Shown here: piece after piece, positions 15,899 through 23,908 of the stretch
How the letters are laid out: each line of letters opens with the position of its first letter
Numbering within the stretch: position 1 is the first letter of the stretch
Source: JBFMDU01 sp034431935
Lineage (GTDB): Bacteria > Chloroflexota > Dehalococcoidia > GIF9 > JBFMDU01
Length of the DNA: 64,000 bases
Reading direction: 5' to 3'
NCBI GenBank assembly: GCA_034431935.1
Contig: DAOUCU010000059.1
Location: 1 to 64,000 of the forward strand
Translations under genes and position numbers: made by a program
Notes under the pieces: model-generated
Database searches by the model: none
Seen by the model: the letters and a program-made list of their open reading frames with translations, nothing else
Told to the model about the DNA's origin: nothing

Positions 15899-18100
15899 AT
15901 GGTTAATTCTGTTAGGGCTTCAGTTGCTGGCCGGGATCTGGTTATTGAGACTGGTCTGCTGGCTTCTCAGGCCGACGGTGCGGTTACCATAAGGTATGGC
16001 GAATCAGTGGTTCTCGTGACAGCGTGTGTTGGCCGGGAGCCTCGGGAAGGGGTTGACTTTCTGCCACTGACAGTAGACTACGAGGAGCGGCTGTATGCCG
16101 CGGGTAAAATCCCTGGGGGATTCATTAGACGTGAGGGGCGTCCCAGTGAGGACGCGATTCTGGCCAGCCGTCTAACTGACCGGCCATTGCGACCGCTCTT
16201 TCCGAAGGGGTTCCGTAACGACGTTCAGGTTATCATCACCGTTTTATCGGCTGATCAGGTTAATGATCCGGATATTCTGGCGCTTGTCGGTGCTTCTGCT
16301 GCGCTGACAATATCGTCAATCCCGTTCGCGGGACCGGTTGGGGCGGTGAGGATGGGCTACATGAATGGGCGGTTGGTGGTTAACCCGACGCTTGTTGAGT
16401 TGATGGACAGCGACCTTGATTTGGTAGTGGCCAGTACTAGGGACGCTATTGTGATGGTAGAAGCCGGTTCGCGTGAAGTGTCACGCGAGCTTCTAGTTGA
16501 GGCGATCAAGGTCGGTCATGAGGCTAACCAGGATATCATCCGGATCCAGGAAGAACTGCGAAAGGCGTGCGGAAAGCCGAAACTGGACTTCCAGCCGCCT
16601 GAGGTCAAACCGGACATCACGGCGGCTTGTTCGGCTATTGTGGAGCGGCTGAATCAGGCACTGACGAGCGGTAATAAGTCCGACCGCGAGAAGATGGTCA
16701 GTGCGCTGCAACAGGAGATAGTGGCTCAGCTTGGCGGTGATTATCCGGAGGGGGAGATAGCTTCAGCATTCGACGCGCAACTGAAGAAGTGCGTTAGGGA
16801 GCGTATACTCCAGTTAAATCAGCATGTCGATGGCCGGCGGTTTGATGAGATACGTCCTATCAGCTGTCAGGTTGGCCTTCTGCCGCGAACTCATGGCTCG
16901 GGACTGTTTAGCCGTGGCCAGACTCAGGTTCTAACGATTACAACGCTTGGTTCCAAAGGCGAACAGCAAATGCTTGACGGCCTTGGGATAGAGGAAACAA
17001 AGCGGTTTATGCACCATTACAATTTTCCCCCGTTCTCGACCGGCGAAGTGAAACGTGTTGGGTCGCCGGGGCGTCGGGAAATCGGGCATGGGGCACTTGT
17101 GGAGCGAGCCATTTCCAGGGTGCTTCCCAAAGAAGAGGAGTTCCCTTACACTATCCGGCTGGTGTCGGAAGTGCTCAGTTCCAACGGTAGTACCTCTATG
17201 GCGAGTGTCTGTGGGTCAAGCCTTTCCCTAATGGATGCCGGTGTACCTATCAAAGCGCCAGTGGCCGGCATCGCTATGGGGCTGGTTATGGGAGACGATG
17301 GCCGACGGGTTATCCTTACCGATATCGAAGGTATGGAAGATGCCTGCGGCGATATGGACTTTAAGATAGCCGGTACCGCTAAGGGGATTACGGCGCTACA
17401 GCTCGACATAAAGCGGCCCGGTTTGAGCTGGGAGATACTGGCTGAAGCTCTGGGGCAGGGGTGCAAGGGCTACCTTTTTGTCCTGGATAGGATTAAGGAA
17501 ACAATCAGCACCAGTCGGCCGGAGACGAGCCGGTACGCGCCACGCATTTATCAGATAACGATTCCCACGGAGAAGATTGGCGCAGTTATCGGACCTGGTG
17601 GTAAGACGATACGGTCAATTATTGAGAAGACCAAGGTGACGATTGATGTTGGCGATGATGGTAAGGTGCAAATAGGTTCGACCAGTGAAGATGCGGCTCA
17701 GGCCGCCATTCGGATGATTGAGGACCTTACACGTGAGGTGGCCGTGGGTGCCGTGTATACTGGCAAGGTGACACGGATATTGAATTTTGGTGCTATGGTG
17801 GAGATTCTGCCAGGAAAAGAAGGGCTGGTTCACATCAGTGAACTCGCTCCTTACCGGGTGAATGCGGTGGAAGATGTTGTCAAGGTTGGCGACGAAATAA
17901 TGGTCAAGGTTATAGAAATCGACCGTATGGGAAGGGTGAATCTGTCCCGGCGGGCGGTCTTTGACGAACAAGCCAAAGCTCCGGTAGCCGGCGGCAGAGC
18001 CACCGCTGTATCAAGCCGCGGTGCTGACAGGCCTGATAAGCGTCGGCCGGGGCCACCGCCATCGCGTCCGACTGGTGGTACTGGGCGCCGTCGTAACTAG
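15899..18100 (+). CDS. pnp: Polyribonucleotide nucleotidyltransferase (PNPase)
   Basis: 733 residues from ATG 15899; in-frame GTG codons at 15887 and 15896 are alternatives, and 15896 has better spacing from GAGGAAG. PNPase degrades RNA 3'-5' by phosphorolysis. Domains in order: RNase PH 1 (about 10-140, AGKIPGGFIRREGRPSEDA), helical linker, RNase PH 2 (about 310-540, RTHGSGLFSRGQTQ), KH (about 559-580, IGPGGKTIRSIIEKT) and S1 (about 617-690, YTGKVTRILNFGAMVEI). A basic tail ends the protein. It is coupled to rpsO, whose stop lies eight bases before this ATG. Confidence 0.97.
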   Translation: MVNSVRASVAGRDLVIETGLLASQADGAVTIRYGESVVLVTACVGREPREGVDFLPLTVDYEERLYAAGKIPGGFIRREGRPSEDAILASRLTDRPLRPLFPKGFRNDVQVIITVLSADQVNDPDILALVGASAALTISSIPFAGPVGAVRMGYMNGRLVVNPTLVELMDSDLDLVVASTRDAIVMVEAGSREVSRELLVEAIKVGHEANQDIIRIQEELRKACGKPKLDFQPPEVKPDITAACSAIVERLNQALTSGNKSDREKMVSALQQEIVAQLGGDYPEGEIASAFDAQLKKCVRERILQLNQHVDGRRFDEIRPISCQVGLLPRTHGSGLFSRGQTQVLTITTLGSKGEQQMLDGLGIEETKRFMHHYNFPPFSTGEVKRVGSPGRREIGHGALVERAISRVLPKEEEFPYTIRLVSEVLSSNGSTSMASVCGSSLSLMDAGVPIKAPVAGIAMGLVMGDDGRRVILTDIEGMEDACGDMDFKIAGTAKGITALQLDIKRPGLSWEILAEALGQGCKGYLFVLDRIKETISTSRPETSRYAPRIYQITIPTEKIGAVIGPGGKTIRSIIEKTKVTIDVGDDGKVQIGSTSEDAAQAAIRMIEDLTREVAVGAVYTGKVTRILNFGAMVEILPGKEGLVHISELAPYRVNAVEDVVKVGDEIMVKVIEIDRMGRVNLSRRAVFDEQAKAPVAGGRATAVSSRGADRPDKRRPGPPPSRPTGGTGRRRN

Positions 18101-18116
18101 CGCCGCAGGCTCATCG

Positions 18117-18146
18117 GCCTCTTGAGTTTCACTGGAGGCTGTTTTT
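18117..18146 (+). terminator. Weak hairpin with T run after pnp
   Basis: GCCTC pairs with GAGGC (five base pairs) followed by TGTTTTT, in the 73-base gap before dapB. It could reduce but probably not abolish readthrough. Confidence 0.35.
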
Positions 18147-18173
18147 AGAGAAACTAGTTAGGAAGATTATTCA

Positions 18174-18986
18174 ATGGGGAGTGCTGTAGTGGAACCAATT
18201 AGAGTAGTTGTCAACGGAGCTTTGGGTCGCATGGGGAAGGAGGTGATGTGGGGGTTGTCCCGGGATCCGGGGATTGAGATTGTCGGCGCGGCTGAGAAGC
18301 AGGTGACCCAGATGCGCCTGCCGCTCCCGGAAAAGTCGGAGTCGGTGCCGTTCTCATCGAATCTGGGTGCACTTCTTGATAGTGTGCGCCCCGATGTCCT
18401 GATCGACTTTACCACGTATGAGGCGTGCATGGCTGCGGCCCGTATTTCCCTTTCGCATGGAGTAAATATAGTGGTGGGCACCACCGGGCTTGCCCCGGCG
18501 GATTTGCAAGAAATAGAAGAACTTGCAATTAAGAACAAGGTAGGCGCAGTTGTCGCGGCCAACTTTTCCATCGGGGCAGTTCTTCTTCAGCACTACTGCA
18601 AACTGGCGGCAAAATGGTTTGACCATGCTGAGATAATTGAGTTGCACCACAACGAAAAGGCCGACGCGCCGTCCGGTACAGCTCTGTCCACTGCCAGAAT
18701 GATGGTTGAAGGGAAGGGGGGTAAGTTCGCCTACTCGCCAACGAAAAAGGAGACCCTCGGCAACGTCCGGGGCGGCCAGGTCGACGGCATCGCGATTCAC
18801 AGTGTGCGTTTGCCAGGCTTCATGGCCAGTCAGGAAGTCATCTTTGGAACGCTCGGGCAAAGGCTGGTTCTGCGTCACGACGCAATTAACCGAGAGTGCT
18901 ACATCCCCGGTGTTACCATGGCCGTCAAGGAGGTGGTCAAGAGGAAGGGTCTGGTGAACGGTCTGGACAAACTGCTTAACTTGTGA
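18174..18986 (+). CDS. dapB: 4-hydroxy-tetrahydrodipicolinate reductase
   Basis: 270 residues, family length. It reduces HTPA to tetrahydrodipicolinate with NAD(P)H in the lysine/diaminopimelate pathway. The nucleotide-binding motif is VNGALGRMGKEV. The catalytic and substrate-binding block ELHHNEKADAPSGTAL (about 155-170) holds the catalytic His pair and Lys. ATG 18174 follows AGGAAG; a GTG 15 bases later follows GGGGAG and is an alternative start. asd begins 16 bases downstream and dapA follows, forming a compact lysine/DAP operon. Confidence 0.96.
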   Translation: MGSAVVEPIRVVVNGALGRMGKEVMWGLSRDPGIEIVGAAEKQVTQMRLPLPEKSESVPFSSNLGALLDSVRPDVLIDFTTYEACMAAARISLSHGVNIVVGTTGLAPADLQEIEELAIKNKVGAVVAANFSIGAVLLQHYCKLAAKWFDHAEIIELHHNEKADAPSGTALSTARMMVEGKGGKFAYSPTKKETLGNVRGGQVDGIAIHSVRLPGFMASQEVIFGTLGQRLVLRHDAINRECYIPGVTMAVKEVVKRKGLVNGLDKLLNL

Positions 18987-19002
18987 TTCTGCGGGAGGCA
19001 TA

Positions 19003-20016
19003 ATGAAGAAGTACCGCGTTGCCGTGGTAGGGGCGACGGGCATGGTAGGGCAGGAGTTTGTCAAGATGCTCCAGCAGCGGAATTTTCCCCTGTCCTCCAT
19101 CCAGCTTCTCGCATCCGATCGTTCTGTTGGCAAGAAGATGTTCGTCGGTCATAAGGACTTCATTGTTCGCGAGACCACCGCTGAGTCGTTCCGGTATGTT
19201 GACCTGACTCTTTTCTCCGCCGGACCTGAGGTTAGCCGGTATTTCGCACCGATTGCGGTGAGATCTGGTTCCATTGTTATCGATCACAGCGCGGCCTTCC
19301 GCATGGATACGACAGTGCCACTGGTTGTCCCGGAGATTAATCCTGATGATATCAGGAACCACAAGGGCATTATCGCTAATCCGGACTCGCCGACCACCCA
19401 GCTTGTGGTTGCCCTTTATCCTCTGCATAAGGTCAATCCAATAAAGCGCATTATTGTTACAACCTTCCAGTCGGTTTCCAGTACCGGCACCGCAGGTATG
19501 GAGGAATTGACCCTCCAGACCAAGCTGGTACTCGAAGGGCATGCGGTCATTCCCCATGTGTATTCTCATCAGATAGCCTTTAACATCTTGCCTGAGATAG
19601 ACGTTTTTATGGATGACGGCTACAATAAAGAGGAATGGCGTATTGCCGAGGAGACCCGCAAGATCCTGCGTTCTGACCAAATAGGTATATCTGCTACCTG
19701 TGTCCGTGTGCCTGTGTTTATGGGGCATAGTGAGTCGGTGAACGTTGAGTTCACCTATCCCATGGGTCCGGATGAGGCACGACAGATCCTTGCCCAGGCG
19801 CCGGGTGTCAAAGTGCTTGATGACCCCAGTGTCAGCCTGTATCCTCAGCCGTGGACAGCGGCCGGACTGGATGACGTGCTGGTCGGCAGGATTCGCAAAG
19901 ACCCGTCGCATCCTAACGGCCTGGCGATGTGGATTGTAGCTGATAATCTGCGCAAAGGAGCGGCATTGAACGCCATCCAGATTGCTGAGGAGGCAATTCG
20001 AAGGGGTGTTCTCTAG
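19003..20016 (+). CDS. asd: Aspartate-semialdehyde dehydrogenase homologue lacking the catalytic cysteine
   Basis: 337 residues, family length. Nearly every ASADH landmark is present: VVGATGMVGQEF (NADP loop), IDHSAAFRMDTTVPLVVPEIN, SHQIAFNILPEID, CVRVPVFMGHSES (substrate Arg/His region, about 235-245) and DNLRKGAALNAIQIAEE. The active-site segment, normally ANPNCSTIQ, reads ANPDSPTTQ at residues 125-133, so the nucleophilic cysteine is Ser129 and the flanking Asn and Ser are also changed. TFQSVSSTG replaces the usual TYQAVSGAG. With Ser the normal thioacyl-enzyme cannot form; the enzyme may be weak, altered in chemistry, or replaced by another Asd. Position between dapB and dapA argues for a lysine-pathway role. 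Confidence 0.88.
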   Translation: MKKYRVAVVGATGMVGQEFVKMLQQRNFPLSSIQLLASDRSVGKKMFVGHKDFIVRETTAESFRYVDLTLFSAGPEVSRYFAPIAVRSGSIVIDHSAAFRMDTTVPLVVPEINPDDIRNHKGIIANPDSPTTQLVVALYPLHKVNPIKRIIVTTFQSVSSTGTAGMEELTLQTKLVLEGHAVIPHVYSHQIAFNILPEIDVFMDDGYNKEEWRIAEETRKILRSDQIGISATCVRVPVFMGHSESVNVEFTYPMGPDEARQILAQAPGVKVLDDPSVSLYPQPWTAAGLDDVLVGRIRKDPSHPNGLAMWIVADNLRKGAALNAIQIAEEAIRRGVL

Positions 20017-20083
20017 CCTCATGATTCCAGTCGCATACTCTGTCTCAGTACCAAGTCACACGATGATGTTCAAGGAGTAGGCT

Positions 20084-20974
20084 GTGGCTGAAATCGGTCG
20101 GTTGCTGACAGCAATGGTCACGCCTTTCGACGCCGCAGGCAAAGTCAACTATGAAAAGGCCAAGAAGCTGGCCGTGGCTTTGTTGAAGTCTGGAAGTGAC
20201 GGCCTGGTGGTTGCCGGTACAACTGGCGAATCACCAACTTTGACCCACGAAGAGAAACTGAGGTTGTTTTCGGAAATCAGGTCGGTGGTAGACAAACCGG
20301 CGGCGGTCATTGCGGGGACCGGCAATAACGATACGGCCGAAAGTATCCGGTTTACCATGGAGGTGGAGAAGACTGGCGTTGATGCCGTTCTTCTGGTGGT
20401 ACCTTATTACAACCGTCCGACTCAGGACGGCCTTTACCTGCACTTTAAATCGATTGCCGACGCTACTAGATTGCCGTGCATTCTCTACAACGTGCCGGGA
20501 CGTACTGTCACCAGCCTATCTTCTGAGACGGTTGTCAAATTGAGTCAGATTCCCAACATCATCGGGATTAAAGAGGCCAGTGCCAATTTGGAACAGATTG
20601 CTAGGATAATCGACGGTGCGCGTAAGGGCTTCCTCGTCTGGAGCGGTAACGACGCCGACACTCTGCCGATTATGGCAATCGGCGGTTACGGCGTTATCGC
20701 TGTGGCCTCACACCTGGTGGGCAACCAGATTAAAGACATGATTAACCTCGTGCTTGCAGGCAAAGTGACTGAGGCGGCGGTGATCCATAGAAGGCTTCTA
20801 CCGCTGGTTAATGCGCTGTTTGTCATACCTAATCCTATGCCGATTAAATACGCACTTGGTGTTGTCGGCTTCGACGTCGGCAAGCCACGCCTACCGTTGA
20901 CAGAGCCGGATGAAAAGTCGGCCGGTGTTATCAGGAGTGCTCTCAGGAACTGCCAGATTGACCTTCTAATCTAG
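20084..20974 (+). CDS. dapA: 4-hydroxy-tetrahydrodipicolinate synthase
   Basis: 296 residues, family length. It condenses aspartate semialdehyde with pyruvate, the first committed step to lysine and diaminopimelate. The Schiff-base lysine is K163 (IIGIKEASANLEQ), the catalytic tyrosine Y135 (ILYNVPGRT), and the substrate loop is AGTTGESPTLT (44-54). The GTG start at 20084 follows AAGGAG. The enzyme looks fully active, which contrasts with the altered active site of asd, whose product it uses. Confidence 0.96.
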   Translation: MAEIGRLLTAMVTPFDAAGKVNYEKAKKLAVALLKSGSDGLVVAGTTGESPTLTHEEKLRLFSEIRSVVDKPAAVIAGTGNNDTAESIRFTMEVEKTGVDAVLLVVPYYNRPTQDGLYLHFKSIADATRLPCILYNVPGRTVTSLSSETVVKLSQIPNIIGIKEASANLEQIARIIDGARKGFLVWSGNDADTLPIMAIGGYGVIAVASHLVGNQIKDMINLVLAGKVTEAAVIHRRLLPLVNALFVIPNPMPIKYALGVVGFDVGKPRLPLTEPDEKSAGVIRSALRNCQIDLLI

Positions 20975-21016
20975 GGCCGAGTGCCCGGCAATTCGAAAAT
21001 TGGGAGTTGAGACAGC

Positions 21017-23209
21017 ATGAGCGAGATTATCCTCACAATCGACGGGGTGGAAGTGAAAGGAAAAGAAGGGTCTACCGTGCTTCAGGCATCCCGGGACGCC
21101 GGCATCTACATCCCGGCATTGTGTTCGCATCCCGATTTGAAGTCCATGGGACAGTGCCGACTATGTGTGGTAGAGATCGAAGGCGCCTCGGAGCCGATGC
21201 TGGCTTGCCAGACCCAGGTTGCCTCCGGAATGGCGGTGGTCACGAACTCAGAAACAGTGAAGAAGCGAAGACAGGAGAATCTGAGGGATATTCTGCTGAC
21301 TCATCCTCACGCCTGCCTTGACTGCTGGAGACGTGAGCGTTGTAAACCGTTTGATATCTGCCTGCGTAACGTGACTATTACTGAGCGATGCGTTACCTGT
21401 GAGAAGAACGGCCACTGCGAATTGCAGATGGTGGCCGATTTTATCGGCGTGCTACCGGAGATACCTTACACGCCCAAAAAGGAACCGGTCCGGGTTGAGA
21501 GTCCGTTCTTCATTCGTGACTACAATCTGTGTATTCTTTGCGGCAGATGTGTCCGTGTTTGTCGTGATGTGCGCGGCGTCGGCGTCTATGCCTTTGATAA
21601 CGAAGAGAAACCGACCAGAGTGCTGACGGTGAAGGATGATTCGGTACTCGAGTCCGGATGTCGGTCGTGCATGGCCTGCGTCGAAGTCTGTCCTACAGGG
21701 GCCCTGATGGACCGGCGTAAGGAGAAGCTCTGGGACGACCGTCAGGCATTCGTAGTGCCGTGCAAGCACGCCTGTCCGGCCCACATCAATATCCCCCGTT
21801 ATGTCACCTTGTGCGGTGCCGGTAAGTATGCCGAAGCCCTCGCGGTGATCCGGGAGAAGGTACCGTTCCCGGGGTCACTTGGCCGGGTGTGTATTCACCC
21901 ATGTGAAGAAGCCTGCCGCCGCGGCGAGTTGAACTCACCCATTTCCATCAAGGAGCTGAAGCGCATTGCCGCCGACCGCGGGGGAGATAACTGGAAGGTC
22001 AAATCGAGGAAGCTGGCTGCGACCGGCAGGAAAGTTGCTGTAGTCGGCGCCGGACCGGCTGGTCTGACGGCGGCATACTATCTGGCGAAATGCGGCCATT
22101 CCGTTACCGTCTTTGAGGCTTTGCCAGAAGCCGGGGGAATGATGCGCGTGGGCATTCCTGAGTATCGTTTGCCAAGGAATGTTCTGGCTGACGAGGTGAG
22201 GGTAATTACGGACACCGGAGTGGAACTGAAGACGAATACCAGGGTAGAGTCGGTTGACGAGCTTATGTCCAAGGGTTTTGAGGCTGTTCTGCTGGCGGTA
22301 GGCGCCCATCGCGGCACCAAGATGCGGGTGCCCGGCGAAGAATTGCCGGGCGTTATGGATGGGGCCACTTTTCTCAGGGAAGTGAATCTTGGCAGGAAAG
22401 TGAATGTCGGGAACAAAGTCGCGGTTATCGGCGGCGGCAACTCGGCGATTGACAGTGCCCGTGTGGCGCTGAGGGCCGGTGCCAGGGAGGTGGTGATGAT
22501 CTACCGGCGGACACGCGCTGAGATGCCGGCGGCCCCCGAAGAGATTGAGGACGCTTTGCATGAGGGAATCAAGATTGAATTCCTGGCGGCGCCAAATAAG
22601 ATTGTCCAGAAAGACGGCCGGCTCAGCCTTGAGTGTATCCGTATGAGGCTGGGCAGACCTGACGCCAGCGGGCGGCGTTCTCCGGAACCGATACCAGGGA
22701 GCGAGTATTCCGTGGAGTACGACACCATCATCGCGTCTATCGGCCAGGCTCCGGATGTGCCCCAGGGATTCGGCGTCAAGACCGGCCGGGGCAATGTCAT
22801 AGCGGCCGATGAAAAGACACTTGAGACCAGCCGCAGGGGAGTGTTCGCCGCCGGTGACACGGTTACCGGTCCGGCTTCGGTAATAGAGGCCATTGCCGCC
22901 GGCCGCTTGGCGGCTGTCTCCATCGATAAGTACCTTGGTGGTAAGGGTGTGATTGAAGAGTCGCTGGCCCCGGTCGAGCCTGTAAGCAGGTGGCTGGGTA
23001 AAGACGACGGCTTCAGTGAGAAGAAGCGTGAGGAAGGCGCTCTGCTGGCTCCGGCTGCCCGTGTCGGGAGTTTTATCGAGTGTAAAGCGGCCTTAACCGA
23101 CGAACAGGCAAGGCGCGAGGGCAACCGCTGTCTTCGTTGCGATCTGAGATTGACTATATGTCCCGCGCCGATGCCTCCGGCACGGAAGGAGTCACCGGTC
23201 TTAGCCTAG
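21017..23209 (+). CDS. NuoG-type iron-sulfur module fused to an NfnB/GltD-like FAD/NAD(P) oxidoreductase
   Basis: 730 residues. Residues 1-75 are a [2Fe-2S] ferredoxin domain (C36, C47, C50, C64). Residues 96-137 hold the NuoG-type His-Cys cluster (C125, C128, C134), preceded by an extra set C100-x2-C103-x5-C109-x5-C115 not present in the neighbouring formate dehydrogenase. Two [4Fe-4S] motifs follow (C172/175/178/182 and C215/218/221/225). From 249 the protein is NfnB/GltD-like: CKHACP, GRVCIHPCEEACRR, FAD loop VVGAGPAGLTAAYYLA (about 341) and NAD(P) loop VIGGGNSAIDSAR (about 469). The tail ends in a CxxC (GNRCLRCDL). It is probably a soluble electron-transfer subunit. A strong terminator separates it from the next redox genes. 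Confidence 0.85.
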   Translation: MSEIILTIDGVEVKGKEGSTVLQASRDAGIYIPALCSHPDLKSMGQCRLCVVEIEGASEPMLACQTQVASGMAVVTNSETVKKRRQENLRDILLTHPHACLDCWRRERCKPFDICLRNVTITERCVTCEKNGHCELQMVADFIGVLPEIPYTPKKEPVRVESPFFIRDYNLCILCGRCVRVCRDVRGVGVYAFDNEEKPTRVLTVKDDSVLESGCRSCMACVEVCPTGALMDRRKEKLWDDRQAFVVPCKHACPAHINIPRYVTLCGAGKYAEALAVIREKVPFPGSLGRVCIHPCEEACRRGELNSPISIKELKRIAADRGGDNWKVKSRKLAATGRKVAVVGAGPAGLTAAYYLAKCGHSVTVFEALPEAGGMMRVGIPEYRLPRNVLADEVRVITDTGVELKTNTRVESVDELMSKGFEAVLLAVGAHRGTKMRVPGEELPGVMDGATFLREVNLGRKVNVGNKVAVIGGGNSAIDSARVALRAGAREVVMIYRRTRAEMPAAPEEIEDALHEGIKIEFLAAPNKIVQKDGRLSLECIRMRLGRPDASGRRSPEPIPGSEYSVEYDTIIASIGQAPDVPQGFGVKTGRGNVIAADEKTLETSRRGVFAAGDTVTGPASVIEAIAAGRLAAVSIDKYLGGKGVIEESLAPVEPVSRWLGKDDGFSEKKREEGALLAPAARVGSFIECKAALTDEQARREGNRCLRCDLRLTICPAPMPPARKESPVLA

Positions 23210-23235
23210 ATTAGGGTGTAGTGTTCGTGTGTCAT

Positions 23236-23272
23236 AAAGGAGCGCTGTCGACCTTACCGGCGCTCCTTTTTT
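23236..23272 (+). terminator. Strong intrinsic terminator
   Basis: Ten-base-pair stem (AAAGGAGCGC with its complement, 14-base loop) ending in TTTTTT, 27 bases after the fused oxidoreductase gene. It closes the dapB-asd-dapA-oxidoreductase unit. Confidence 0.88.
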
Positions 23273-23301
23273 GCGTCCGTTATTTATATTGTCGATGCCT
23301 G

Positions 23302-23330
23302 TTGACCGAAGCGGGATTGTGTGATTAAAT
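23302..23330 (+). promoter_or_regulatory. Candidate promoter of the formate dehydrogenase/Nfn operon
   Basis: TTGACC, 17-base spacer, TTAAAT, placed between the terminator at 23236 and the NuoE-like gene, leaving a leader of about 110 bases. Nothing else is clear in the 236-base gap. Confidence 0.5.
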
Positions 23331-23445
23331 ATCCGGGACATACGCGGTTTACTCTAAGTGATTTCACTATCTACCTGGGCCGCCCGAGCGCGGCTCATTT
23401 CTATGTACGGTGGCTCCGTTCCAAAGCTTGCCTGTTGGAGGTACC

Positions 23446-23895
23446 ATGGATGTTGAGCTAGCCAAATCGCTTGAGCCTTACCGCAACCAGAAGGGTGCCC
23501 TGATCACCGTGCTTCAGAAGGTTCAGGAAAAGTACGGCTACCTGCCAAAGGATTTGTTGTCTGAGGTTGCCAAACTCTGCCGTACCTCCGTGAGTGACGT
23601 ATTTGGAGTGGCCTCATTCTACGCACAGTTCTATTTCTCTCCCAGAGGGCGTCATACAATAAAGTGCTGTGTGGGAACTGCCTGCCACGTTCGTGGTGGT
23701 CAGCGTATTCTGGAAAGTGTGGAGAGAGAACTGGAGACGAAGGCTGGTGGTACAACCCCGGATGGCAGATTCTCGGTGGAGAAAGTGGCTTGTTTCGGTT
23801 CTTGTGCGCTGGGGCCAGTAATCGTTATTGACCGCAATGTTTACGGCCGCATGACACCAACTAAGGTTAAGGGTGCTCTGGAGAATTATCGTTAA
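23446..23895 (+). CDS. NuoE/HydC-like [2Fe-2S] thioredoxin-fold subunit
   Basis: 149 residues. A 24-kDa NADH-dehydrogenase-type subunit with the [2Fe-2S] ligands C75-x4-C80 (CCVGTACHVRGG) and C116-x3-C120 (ACFGSCALGP). The N-terminal helical part GALITVLQKVQEKYGYLP is typical. In bifurcating hydrogenases and formate dehydrogenases it passes electrons to or from the NuoF-like FMN subunit, encoded 13 bases downstream. ATG 23446 follows GGAGG; twelve upstream codons are open but lack a ribosome site. Confidence 0.93.
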   Translation: MDVELAKSLEPYRNQKGALITVLQKVQEKYGYLPKDLLSEVAKLCRTSVSDVFGVASFYAQFYFSPRGRHTIKCCVGTACHVRGGQRILESVERELETKAGGTTPDGRFSVEKVACFGSCALGPVIVIDRNVYGRMTPTKVKGALENYR

Positions 23896-23908
23896 GGTGC
23901 GGTGAGAC

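Noticed and set aside
18976..20022. 348-codon reverse frame covering asd, considered because asd lacks its active-site Cys
   Set aside because: The forward frame shows clear ASADH conservation along its whole length; the reverse protein shows no family motif.
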